Assembly: GCA_026196955.1 (NCBI GenBank)
Contig: JAPHTO010000015.1
Coordinates: forward strand, 28,510-92,509
Origin: Colwellia sp.
GTDB lineage: Bacteria > Pseudomonadota > Gammaproteobacteria > Enterobacterales > Alteromonadaceae
Length of the DNA: 64,000 nucleotides
Direction of reading: 5' to 3'
A program made the position numbers and the translations under genes. Positions 55,396 through 63,557 of the stretch are shown here, one piece after another. Positions within the stretch are counted from its first letter, which is position 1. Every line of letters begins with the position of its first letter. Under the pieces are notes generated by a model that saw nothing but the letters and a program-made list of their open reading frames with translations, was not told the DNA's origin and made no database searches.

Positions 55396-55494
55396 AAAAA
55401 GCCTACTAGTGAGCATTTGACTGTTCATGATAAAGCTTCAACTGTGAAGAAACGTAAAGGAAAGTAAAAGATAGGTAAATTTTAAAATTGATCA

Positions 55495-57285
55495 CTACTC
55501 ATTTTCTAATGGCAAGGTTATTGAAAAGATGCTGCCTTTATTAATTTCACTTGTGACGCTAACGCTGCCTTTGTGAGCTAATGCAATATGCTTAACTATC
55601 GATAGACCAAGCCCTGTACCGCCTAATGCTCTGCTACGTGCCTTATCGACGCGATAGAAACGTTCAAATAATCGTGACAAATGCTCTTCAGGGATACCAC
55701 TGCCTTTGTCTTCAACACTTATTTTAATATCATGCGCTTGTTTGACGACGGTTATTTTAATTTCGCTGTTGCCATTACTGTATTTAATCGCGTTGTTGAG
55801 CAGGTTAATAATGGCTTGTTCAATTAAAGACGGGTTATGTTTAAAGGTTATGTCTTCTGCTTCGTTTAAAATAATATTAATGTTTCTTTCTAATGCTTTG
55901 TCTTTACAGAGAAAAATAGCATTGCTTAAGGCTAAAGTGATCGACTCATTTACAAAGTCAATTTCATCAACTTCTGTTTCTTTCTCTATTTTAGATAAGG
56001 TTAATAGGTTTTCTATAATACCTTCTAAGCGAATAGAGTGTGTATGGATCACGCCAATAAAATTGGCCTTTTTTTCTTGGTCTAAGTCAGGAAACTCTAT
56101 TAAGGTTTCTGATAATCCCTGAATAGCCGTCAGAGGAGTTCTTAGCTCATGGGACACATTGGAAACAAATTCTTTTCTTTGTAGTTCAAATTCTTTTAAT
56201 TTAGTGATGTCATTAAAGACCACAAGGGTGCCACATTTGTTTTTATGTATATCCAGTAATGGCGCTGATTGCGCATATAACACTTGCTCTACATCATCAT
56301 GAAGAATGATTTCTTGCCCAACCGTTGTGTTCTGCTTTAGTGCAAATAAAATAAGGCTTTGTAATTCAATGTTTTCAATCGCATGGGTTAATTTAGTGCC
56401 TTCAATCTCTTTTTCTGAAATCTTTAGAATATTGTAGGCAGCTTGGTTAATACGGAGAATTTTTTCGTTACTGTCAACAGCAATAACGCCTTCAACCATA
56501 CTTGAAAATACCGCTTCTTGCTCATTTCGTTGATTAAGAATAATTTCAATACGTTCATTTAACTGAATGGCTATTTCGTTAAAAGCTTGTCCTAATTGTT
56601 CAGACTCTAACGAGTCGTTTGAGCTTAATTGCACACGGCTAGAAAAGTCACCTTTGGCTAAGCGCTGTGCTTGCACTTTCATTACTTCTAACGGCCTAAC
56701 TAAGGCTTTAGACATCCACCAACTAGCAAAAGCCGTGATAATGATAAGAATAAAAAAGCCTAACGATACCTTGTAATAAATACTCCATAGCGCATTTTGT
56801 AATGTATCTAAAGGTGTTGATGTTCTCATTATGCCAATGATTTCGTCTTCAACTATGATTGGCATGGCAAAATACATTGAGTCTATTGCCAGGGTATGGC
56901 CATAGCGAATTGATAAGCCTTTTCCGTAACGCGTTGCTTGTTCAATCTCCGGTCGGCTCTTGTGATTGTCCATGGTGGCGGGATCTTTTTTGTTATCCCC
57001 TATAATTTTACCAGAAGGTAATACGATAGTAATTCGTGTTGATGAATCGTCACCGAGCTGTTGAGATTGCTTCTGAACTTCTTGATAATTACCAGATTGG
57101 ATAAGTCGAGAAAATTCAGGTGTTAAAATCTTTGCTCTTATTTCTAGGTCGACAGCGCGCTCTTGATAGTAAAAGGATTTAAACGACCAAAGTGCAATCA
57201 TTACAATAGCGAGTAATGAGATAAAAGAAATAATTAAAAAAGAGGGGTATAACTTCCAAAAAAGCGTTTTGCGTTTTATTTTCAT
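55495..57285 (-). CDS. PhoR-like membrane sensor histidine kinase
   Basis: A 596-residue kinase: N-terminal membrane helix, periplasmic sensor domain (about residues 40-160), second membrane helix, HAMP (RPLEVMKVQAQRLAKGDFSSRV), PAS (VFSSMVEGVIAVDSN), HisKA (FVSNVSHELRTPLTAI) and HATPase (NLLNNAIKYS, DKGSGIPEEHLSRLFERFY, GLGLSIVKHI). Domain order and the FVSNVSHELRTPLTAIQG box match the PhoR group. No response regulator gene is adjacent: the next gene upstream is a zinc-ribbon membrane protein on the same strand. It is therefore an orphan kinase in this window, and its signal and target are unknown. Confidence 0.88.
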   Translation of the reverse strand: MKIKRKTLFWKLYPSFLIISFISLLAIVMIALWSFKSFYYQERAVDLEIRAKILTPEFSRLIQSGNYQEVQKQSQQLGDDSSTRITIVLPSGKIIGDNKKDPATMDNHKSRPEIEQATRYGKGLSIRYGHTLAIDSMYFAMPIIVEDEIIGIMRTSTPLDTLQNALWSIYYKVSLGFFILIIITAFASWWMSKALVRPLEVMKVQAQRLAKGDFSSRVQLSSNDSLESEQLGQAFNEIAIQLNERIEIILNQRNEQEAVFSSMVEGVIAVDSNEKILRINQAAYNILKISEKEIEGTKLTHAIENIELQSLILFALKQNTTVGQEIILHDDVEQVLYAQSAPLLDIHKNKCGTLVVFNDITKLKEFELQRKEFVSNVSHELRTPLTAIQGLSETLIEFPDLDQEKKANFIGVIHTHSIRLEGIIENLLTLSKIEKETEVDEIDFVNESITLALSNAIFLCKDKALERNINIILNEAEDITFKHNPSLIEQAIINLLNNAIKYSNGNSEIKITVVKQAHDIKISVEDKGSGIPEEHLSRLFERFYRVDKARSRALGGTGLGLSIVKHIALAHKGSVSVTSEINKGSIFSITLPLENE

Positions 57286-57453
57286 TTTATATTCGTTAAT
57301 TGCTGACGTTATTATTGATTATTTAAATATTAAAACGTAAACGTGAGGAGCAATGATTTTAATAAAGGTAAACATTAACAATAAAGTACTAGCAAATAAA
57401 GGTGTTTGATCAACCTTCCCAATGAATTCTTGCAATGAAGACTGAAGATTTCA

Positions 57454-57990
57454 TTACAGCCAACTTACTTTGAAAATAAACCATAATAGAAAAGCCCAAG
57501 CAACTAGAACCACTAACCGAGGCATGTGCTTAATAATGAGTTTTTCCTCATGCTCATTCTTTCTGGCTAAATGCTCCATAATGCCGGTTCTTATAGGTAA
57601 ATATTGATAAATAATATTTGTAAGCCTTTCACCGCTCCAAATGATCGCTAAACACGAAACGACAATAGTGATGTGCTCAGTAGGCGTTAACTTTGTGGTT
57701 AACGTTTGCCAATTTGTTAACCAGCCAAAGATAATATCAGAGAGTACAAGAGCCAGAGCTACTGTAAGCTCTAATGGAATGCGTGAGAAAAATGATGGTT
57801 CAACGTCAGTAATTACTATGTATTTATTTTTAGGTATTTTCTCGTGAGCTAAAGGGACTTTGTGATAGACACGTTGGCATCTTGGACACTCCCAATCAGG
57901 AGCGTTATCCTCTTTTTGTCGGCGGTAGTGGCAATAATTGCACAGGGTACCTTTGGAGACTGATTGATTTGTCGCTGTTTTGCTTTTCAA
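57454..57990 (-). CDS. Zinc-ribbon membrane protein, unknown function
   Basis: A 178-residue protein with an N-terminal four-Cys zinc ribbon (CNYCHYRR ... CPRCQRVYH) followed by three hydrophobic segments (LTVALALVLSDIIFGWL, ITIVVSCLAIIW, LVVLVAWAFLLWF). The ribbon resembles those of small Gly-Zip or DnaJ-like membrane proteins but is not diagnostic. It is 168 bases upstream of the PhoR-like gene on the same strand. Function unknown. Confidence 0.65.
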   Translation of the reverse strand: MKSKTATNQSVSKGTLCNYCHYRRQKEDNAPDWECPRCQRVYHKVPLAHEKIPKNKYIVITDVEPSFFSRIPLELTVALALVLSDIIFGWLTNWQTLTTKLTPTEHITIVVSCLAIIWSGERLTNIIYQYLPIRTGIMEHLARKNEHEEKLIIKHMPRLVVLVAWAFLLWFIFKVSWL

Positions 57991-58212
57991 TTAGCTTACT
58001 CACAACCTTTGCGTTCGTTTTATGTTTATAGCACTATCTCTCATACTTTTATACAGTGCAGATAATAGCTAAACAGTTATCTACACTTTATCGAAGGAAA
58101 ATTATGTTTGATATTACTTTTTTGCTAGACATGTAAAAGTGAGCTATTGATGAGGATAGTGACTAACAGATATAAAAGGATTCGATTAATTTAGTAAGCG
58201 GCAGGCAATAAA

Positions 58213-58237
58213 AAAGCACCAAGGTTTCTGGTGCTTT
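58213..58237 (-). terminator. Terminator of PEP-CTERM gene 58262
   Basis: Stem AAAGCACCA / TGGTGCTTT with a 7-base loop and a T-run on the minus strand. Confidence 0.75.
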
Positions 58238-58261
58238 ATCTGTTAAGAATAGTTTAGATTA

Positions 58262-58960
58262 CTATTTTTTTGTCACTAACAAAGAACGACGTGACGCCAA
58301 ACCCATAATGCCTAGTGCGAAGATGGCAAGGGTAGAAGGCTCTGGAATAGTATTATTTCCGCCACCACCATCAGGGTTACCATCAGCGGTTGCTGCTAAT
58401 AAAAGGTAGTTACCACCAAATCTAAGGGTTTTAAAGGTATCGTTACCTAAGTCTATACCTCTAAATTCGAACTCATTAAAGCCACCCGGTGTTGAAATAG
58501 GGCCTGACACTGTTAAGTCCCAAGTTTCTAAAACATTGTCAAATTCGTCTAATGCTGAAATAAAAGCATTATCGCCAAAACCAGGTGCATAGTTCATATA
58601 GGCACCAAAAACAGAGACTTCAGTGTCAAAAGTTAATTCAGCATAACCTGTGCCAGAGTCAACGCCAATATAAACGGCATCTCCGCCAAACGAACCATTA
58701 GCCCCTAAACCATAACCACCTTGGCCGATAACAGAGCCTTGACCACTATTACCACCACCACCGGGTGCTGCTGTAAAGGTGATGCCACCAGGTAAAACCT
58801 CAGGGCCAAAGGTAAAATTGTAACTGCCATTTTGATAGGCTGTTAAATCTAAGGTAGGCCCAGCATATCCTGCATCTGTCGTCATTAAGCCCGCATTAGC
58901 GATACCACTAATCGAAAAAACCAAACCAACAAGCGCTGTTTTTATCATTTTTAAATTCAT
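58262..58960 (-). CDS. PEP-CTERM sorted secreted protein
   Basis: Exported 232-residue protein with a signal peptide (MNLKMIKTALVGLVFSISGIANAG) and C-terminal sorting tail (IPEPSTLAIFALGIMGLASRR). The middle is Gly-rich and beta-structured (GQGGYGLGANGSFGG, AYMNYAPGFGDNAF, FRGIDLGNDTFK) and is homologous to the 53940 protein. A short GGGG linker precedes the tail. It begins with an ATG about 10 bases after TTCCTTTAG-like leader sequence. Probably a secreted matrix or biofilm protein; no activity can be assigned. Confidence 0.85.
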   Translation of the reverse strand: MNLKMIKTALVGLVFSISGIANAGLMTTDAGYAGPTLDLTAYQNGSYNFTFGPEVLPGGITFTAAPGGGGNSGQGSVIGQGGYGLGANGSFGGDAVYIGVDSGTGYAELTFDTEVSVFGAYMNYAPGFGDNAFISALDEFDNVLETWDLTVSGPISTPGGFNEFEFRGIDLGNDTFKTLRFGGNYLLLAATADGNPDGGGGNNTIPEPSTLAIFALGIMGLASRRSLLVTKK

Positions 58961-59024
58961 ATTTAGTTCCTTTAGAATACATAAATTGAAATGAGAGTGT
59001 TTTTTTAGTTACCATTAATTTATC

Positions 59025-59040
59025 AGCATAAACTGTGCCG
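59025..59040 (-). promoter_or_regulatory. Sigma-54-type promoter of PEP-CTERM gene 58262
   Basis: On the minus strand CGGCACAGTTTATGCT, with GG and GC 12 bases apart. A TGTCAAG-containing box lies 64 bases upstream. Confidence 0.65.
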
Positions 59041-59103
59041 AAGAATAAAAGCCATTTCTTTTCAGTGTTATAGGGAGGGAAGGGAAATAGTGATATCAAC
59101 AAG

Positions 59104-59120
59104 TGTAAAGTAGCTTGACA
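59104..59120. promoter_or_regulatory. PEP-CTERM upstream box (putative enhancer-binding site)
   Basis: TGTAAAGTAGCTTGACA, 64 bases from the sigma-54-like element. Confidence 0.6.
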
Positions 59121-59244
59121 CTTAATACAGCTGTATTTTATTGAGGTTTTTAGCCATGTTATTACTTTTTGATTTTAATATGACTATGTAACTTCTTTTT
59201 ATTTTCAGAGATAGTTAACATGGTGGGGATATTTTTATTCCGCT

Positions 59245-60777
59245 TCACAAATACTTCTCTATAGGTAGTAATTGTAATAAACGTGATTTAAGCCGTTCAG
59301 ATAGCTCCGTTTTTGGCTCACTCTCCCAGACTTTTTCACCTGAATACCAACGAACTTCCCCTTCAAGTAAGCTCAGGCGCCAACTATTGTCTTCATTCAT
59401 CGCTAACGCCATATCATCAGCAAGACTTTGTGCAACAGTATCACTTTCAATGATTAGCAAGGATTCAGTATTAAGGTAGGTTGAACGTAAGTTGAAGTTA
59501 AAAGAGCCTATCACAGCGATTTGCCTGTCAAATACAATAGACTTTGCATGAAGACCATAAGCCGTTGTTGGTGCGCACTTGGACAAATCCTTAGTCGATA
59601 ATTCACATAAACTAGTATCAGGTTTTAACTCAAACAACTGCATACCGTGGTCAAGCATGTCTCGACGTCGACCAGCGTAACCAGAATGGTTAGTGACTAG
59701 GTCATTAGACGCCATTGAGTTGGTCAATGCCTTGACCTGAATGCCATTATCGGTCAATTTCTGCAAATCTGCTAGCTGACGATCATCAAATACTAGGTAG
59801 GCTGACTCCAATATTATTTCTTGCTCAGATTGATGTGCTAATTCGGCCAATAATCTGGCCGTAGCTTTTGGCTCGTTAGTGTTGTTTTCATCGATAGGTA
59901 CGGGGCGATCAGAAATAAAGCGTGCTTGAACCCAAGTCATTTCATACATCAAATCTTTTAAGAACTGATAGGCTTTCTTATTTCCTTCTGGCAACGTGGG
60001 GTAATGCTTGTACTGGGGGGCAGGCTTTTCAGCTAACACCTGAAGCTCTGGTGAAGATTTACCTCCCAATAAGTTGACAGGGTAAGACCATTGACTATTC
60101 CAGTATCCACCAAAGCTAGCCTGAATATCAGTTACTACTGAGCCCATTACCAGTACATCGCGGTCACGAAAATTTATTTCATCAGAAAGATCAAAATATT
60201 CATCGCCGATATTACGACCGCCAACAATAGACAGAGCACCGTCAACGGTAAATGATTTATTGTGCATACGGCGATTAAGGCGGGAGAAATCACCTAATAC
60301 ATTTAGCCACTTAGCTGCTCCACTACGAGTTGGAACAGGGTTGTAAATGCGGATCTCTATTTGAGGATGAGAATCTATGGAGCTTAGCAGATCCTCTCGT
60401 TCGTTAAGATTGATATCATCAAGCATTACACGGACTTTAACACCGCGATCTGCCGCTGCTATCAAACGATTTGCCAGATAGTGTCCAGAAGTATCTGAAT
60501 TCCATATGTAATATTGGATGTCGATGCTGTGTTCAGCTGTTTCAATTAATGCCAACCGCTGAGCTAAAGCATCCCAGCCAGTATCTTGCAGCAGCACCGC
60601 GCTAGTATCTTTTGTAAGCTGTTCAGGCCGATACGAGTTAGTCAACTCGGATAAAGTACTCCTTGGTTGAGCGGCTACTGGCTCATTCGGGTGCTTAATC
60701 CCTTCGGGAAGTGATGCACATCCAGAGATAATGGTGACTAAAAGCATGGTGACGCTGATACGATGAAATACAGACAC
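59245..60777 (-). CDS. Phospholipase D family lipoprotein (cardiolipin synthase-like)
   Basis: A 510-residue phosphatidyltransferase or phospholipase with two HKD active-site motifs: HNKSFTVDGALSIVGGRN and HAKSIVFDRQIAVIGSFN. The IDIQYYIWNSDTSGHYLA opening is typical of cardiolipin synthase-like proteins. A lipobox (ISGC) in the first 20 residues predicts a lipoprotein. The start is a GTG with AAGGGAAA about 9 bases upstream. It would act on phospholipids in the envelope; the exact reaction cannot be read from sequence. Confidence 0.88.
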   Translation of the reverse strand: MSVFHRISVTMLLVTIISGCASLPEGIKHPNEPVAAQPRSTLSELTNSYRPEQLTKDTSAVLLQDTGWDALAQRLALIETAEHSIDIQYYIWNSDTSGHYLANRLIAAADRGVKVRVMLDDINLNEREDLLSSIDSHPQIEIRIYNPVPTRSGAAKWLNVLGDFSRLNRRMHNKSFTVDGALSIVGGRNIGDEYFDLSDEINFRDRDVLVMGSVVTDIQASFGGYWNSQWSYPVNLLGGKSSPELQVLAEKPAPQYKHYPTLPEGNKKAYQFLKDLMYEMTWVQARFISDRPVPIDENNTNEPKATARLLAELAHQSEQEIILESAYLVFDDRQLADLQKLTDNGIQVKALTNSMASNDLVTNHSGYAGRRRDMLDHGMQLFELKPDTSLCELSTKDLSKCAPTTAYGLHAKSIVFDRQIAVIGSFNFNLRSTYLNTESLLIIESDTVAQSLADDMALAMNEDNSWRLSLLEGEVRWYSGEKVWESEPKTELSERLKSRLLQLLPIEKYL

Positions 60778-61165
60778 TTTTGATTTCCCTTATTTTATCG
60801 GCTTTAAGTTCTTATTCTAAAAAGCATTAATATCACTGTCGATAGTCTCAACTAACGCAAAATAACTTTAACACGCTAACTTAACTGTTTTTTCTTTAGT
60901 ATTTTTCTATGCTTTTAAAGAATAAAAGGAGCACATAAACCAGTGATCATTATTAAAGTCATTAGTGAATTTAATGCTCTCATAATTACCTTGCTTGAAC
61001 AACGTTCTAAATAAGCATTGAGAATAATGCTAATGACTGGTGCTTTGTGTGAATGGTTTTGAAGCATAACTTGGCTTATCGAGATGAGTGATGAGCACAA
61101 ATCATTGTTTAGTTGCTGGAATGAGAAAGCAATTAGCTTGTTGTGGGGGAATTATAGGCAATAAA
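60778..61165. other. Intergenic region upstream of the phospholipase D gene
   Basis: About 390 bases. The 61-codon minus-strand ORF in it looks spurious. It presumably holds the phospholipase gene promoter. Nothing else is recognised. Confidence 0.4.
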
Positions 61166-61202
61166 AAAGCACCATTTACTTATTAAATAAAAGTGGTGCT
61201 TT
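61166..61202 (-). terminator. Terminator of PEP-CTERM gene 61226
   Basis: Stem AAAGCACCA / TGGTGCTTT with a 19-base loop and a T-run on the minus strand. The same stem as in the other three copies but a longer loop. Confidence 0.7.
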
Positions 61203-61225
61203 AGTTATTCGGTAAACAGGTTAGT

Positions 61226-61837
61226 TTACTGATTCTTCAATCTTCGTGCTGCTAAACCCATAATACCTAATGCGAAGATGGCAAGGGTTGAAGGCTCTGG
61301 AATATCATTGGCATCTATATATTGAAATCTTACACCGTCATTAAATGACCAACCCCATGGTGAATTATCAGAAATAGCTTGTGTCGATAAACGTGTGTCA
61401 TCACCAGATTCAAATGTATAGTTAAACTGATATTGGTCAAATACTGTGCCATTTCCTAGACTTAACGCGTTTTGAGGGCCAAAATGAGCACAAGATTGCT
61501 GTAAATTATGTGAGCCACCACCAACAGTGGTGCCATTATTAGAAAAACTCCACTCTGACAAGCCTGTGTTTTGGCAACCATCTAAATCTAATAAGTTTGC
61601 ATACCATTCATTTGAGCCAGATAACCATTCCCAGTGATCACCTTGAGCGGCAACTAAAGTGATGTCTAATGAGTCTCCAACATTAAAAACTAAATTATCC
61701 CAAGAAGAATTATTATCAAAAGAGAAATTAGCTCCATCGTAGGTAACGTCAAAGCTATGCATGATGCCAGCATTAGCAATACTACTCACAGATAAAACTA
61801 AACCAGCAACAGCTGACTTTAACATTTTTATATTCAT
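61226..61837 (-). CDS. PEP-CTERM sorted secreted protein
   Basis: Exported 203-residue protein with a signal peptide (MNIKMLKSAVAGLVLSVSSIANAG) and C-terminal sorting tail (IPEPSTLAIFALGIMGLAARR). The middle (NSSWDNLVFNVGDSLDITLV, two Cys) differs from the other PEP-CTERM proteins here. It is one of four paralogues that share ends but not cores. Exosortase (EpsH/XrtA type) must be encoded elsewhere. Function unknown. Confidence 0.85.
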   Translation of the reverse strand: MNIKMLKSAVAGLVLSVSSIANAGIMHSFDVTYDGANFSFDNNSSWDNLVFNVGDSLDITLVAAQGDHWEWLSGSNEWYANLLDLDGCQNTGLSEWSFSNNGTTVGGGSHNLQQSCAHFGPQNALSLGNGTVFDQYQFNYTFESGDDTRLSTQAISDNSPWGWSFNDGVRFQYIDANDIPEPSTLAIFALGIMGLAARRLKNQ

Positions 61838-61907
61838 ATTGTTTTTCTTTGTAAAACATTCCTTGAAAATAGAATGATATTGTTTTTGTTATTTCAAGCT
61901 ATACATA

Positions 61908-61923
61908 TACACATAATATGCCA
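61908..61923 (-). promoter_or_regulatory. Sigma-54-type promoter of PEP-CTERM gene 61226 (weak -12)
   Basis: On the minus strand TGGCATATTATGTGTA: the -24 element fits, while the -12 has GTGTA instead of TGC. The weakest of the four copies. Confidence 0.45.
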
Positions 61924-61984
61924 GAAAATAAAAACCTTTTGTTTCAGTGTTATAGCGATTATCATTTCTACTAAAATCAAGAAG

Positions 61985-62001
61985 TGTAAAATAATTAGAC
62001 A
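61985..62001. promoter_or_regulatory. PEP-CTERM upstream box (putative enhancer-binding site)
   Basis: TGTAAAATAATTAGACA, 62 bases from the sigma-54-like element. Confidence 0.58.
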
Positions 62002-62199
62002 TTTAACCAATCATAACCATCAGTTTTACTTACATTTATTTAACAATTGCAATTATTACCACACGTTCAAACATTCCTGTATAATCCCGCCCATTAAACA
62101 ACTGCCTTAGGCAATGCACCAACTAAGCTATAAAGACAGTTAACCACCAATTACGAAGCTTTAACCAGCCTGAACGAAGTTAAAGCAGCAGAGCGCAAT

Positions 62200-62394
62200 A
62201 TGACCGTAGAACAATTCGACCCGCAAGCACCCAAAAAGAGTAGTAACTCAAATGAGAGCCAAACAACCACGTTAGACATTCCAGCTAAAATGATTGAAGA
62301 GCAACATCAGGCCGTTGTTAGTTCATCTAATGCAAGTAAAGAGTCAGAACGCGCTGCAAAGGTAGGCTTTGTGAGTCTGGGGTGCCTAAACTAA
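62200..62394 (+). pseudogene. rimO: 5' fragment of rimO (ribosomal protein S12 methylthiotransferase)
   Basis: RimO is a radical-SAM enzyme that methylthiolates ribosomal protein S12. This 64-codon frame begins MTVEQFDPQAPKK and ends with KVGFVSLGC followed by Leu-Asn-stop. The leader (TTTLDIPAK) and GFVSLGC are the start of the RimO MTTase domain in Alteromonadales, where CPKNLVDSE normally follows. Everything after the first cluster Cys is missing, so the product cannot bind its FeS clusters. A TATAAT box about 120 bases upstream suggests the native promoter is still present. It is either the stub of a deleted gene or a partial duplicate. Confidence 0.8.
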
Positions 62395-62460
62395 ATTAAC
62401 CGTTGCTTTGTAGCGCTAACCTGCTTTATTAAAGTTTATCTCTGCACATATCCCGCTAAA

Positions 62461-63402
62461 CTAACTTTGCGACTTAAAACTGTCACTAATTTCTTTCGAA
62501 AGCCAACGTATTTCTGGCTCAGATTCTCTGAAGCTTAACCCCACTAAAGCCATCGGTAAATTAGTCATATTCAGCTCGCTAGGGCATTGTAAAACACGAA
62601 GTCCAGACCAATCTTTTTTATCTTTTGACATAACATCGTCTTTGCTAGCTGCTAACGAGAAAATACAATCACTTTCACGGGTTATTTGCAGTAATGTCGC
62701 CATATCGTGTCCGTCGTATCTTATATCACGTACTTTGCCAACTTTAGCCAGTTTAAAATCAATCAAGCCTTGATTGTCGGTGTTAAGGCCTGGAATGAAG
62801 TAGCGTAAATGAGGATATGATAAGAAATCTTTTAATGATATTTCTTGGGTCGTAATCGGGTGTTTTTCGCGAACCAAAGATAATGTCGTTGCATTAGGTA
62901 GAGGCATTGAAAAAAACTCGCTGCCCCTTTTTTCATCTAAATGTATGGCTAAATCAGCTTTGCCATCGAGCAAAGTTTGCTCAGGAGTCGTAACCGTTTC
63001 AATGCTACGCAATTTTACTCCGGGCGCTATAGCAGCTAAACGTGCAACTAATCCTGAAAGCCAATGGGAGCTTAATAAAGAAGGGCAAGCAATAACAAAC
63101 TGGCCATTTAGGGTTGAAGGGTCAAAGGTTTCTGGTTTAAGTAAGGTATCAATACCAATCAACAAAGGTTGAAGCTCTTTATATAGGGTCATCGCTCGCT
63201 TTGTTGGCAGTAATCCATGTGATTGCCTAATAAATAATGGATTATCAAACAGCTCCCTCAAACGTTGTAACGTTCTGCTCATGGCAGATTGGCTCACAAA
63301 AGCGCGTTCTGCTGCAGCGCTAACTGACTTTTCTTCCATCAATATTTGAAAAGCAACCAACAGATTTAAATCAGCTCTGGCTAATTGTTTATAGTTACTC
63401 AT
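62461..63402 (-). CDS. LysR-family transcriptional regulator
   Basis: A 313-residue LysR regulator with a helix-turn-helix (DLNLLVAFQILMEEKSVSAAAERAFVSQSAMSRTL) followed by a substrate-binding domain (QFVIACPSLLSSHW, GKADLAIHLDE). The opening DLNLL resembles the NodD/NahR/LeuO-type branch. The ORF track starts at 63420; the ATG at 63402 has AGGATGGGA just upstream and is preferred. It is divergent from the lipoprotein gene at 63558, which it likely controls. Inducer unknown. Confidence 0.88.
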   Translation of the reverse strand: MSNYKQLARADLNLLVAFQILMEEKSVSAAAERAFVSQSAMSRTLQRLRELFDNPLFIRQSHGLLPTKRAMTLYKELQPLLIGIDTLLKPETFDPSTLNGQFVIACPSLLSSHWLSGLVARLAAIAPGVKLRSIETVTTPEQTLLDGKADLAIHLDEKRGSEFFSMPLPNATTLSLVREKHPITTQEISLKDFLSYPHLRYFIPGLNTDNQGLIDFKLAKVGKVRDIRYDGHDMATLLQITRESDCIFSLAASKDDVMSKDKKDWSGLRVLQCPSELNMTNLPMALVGLSFRESEPEIRWLSKEISDSFKSQS

Positions 63403-63557
63403 GATTCCCATCCTGTACATATCACTTATGATTAATGGTCGTTTGAATTATAACACGTTAAATTATAATCTATAGCTAATGAAAAAACAGACGAAAGATA
63501 ATTGATCTACACAACGAAATTTAACGTATGTAACTAATCAAAAGTAAGGAAAATATT

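Larger units (their letters stand above)
61838..62199. other. Divergent promoter region of PEP-CTERM gene and rimO fragment
   Basis: A 362-base gap. The left part has the sigma-54-like promoter and the PEP-CTERM box. The right part has a TATAAT at about 62080, likely the -10 box of the rimO fragment. The 78-codon + strand ORF in it looks spurious. Confidence 0.5.

Noticed and set aside
55495-57285. Naming this kinase phoR with a PhoB partner
   Set aside because: Domain order fits PhoR, but no response regulator gene or phosphate genes are adjacent, so I describe it only as PhoR-like.
60915-61100. 61-codon minus-strand ORF between phospholipase D and PEP-CTERM genes
   Set aside because: AT-rich gap with no ribosome binding site or domain. 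No support beyond being open.
61874-62110. 78-codon + strand ORF
   Set aside because: It covers the PEP-CTERM promoter and the rimO promoter, and the product is His/Ile-rich with no domain.
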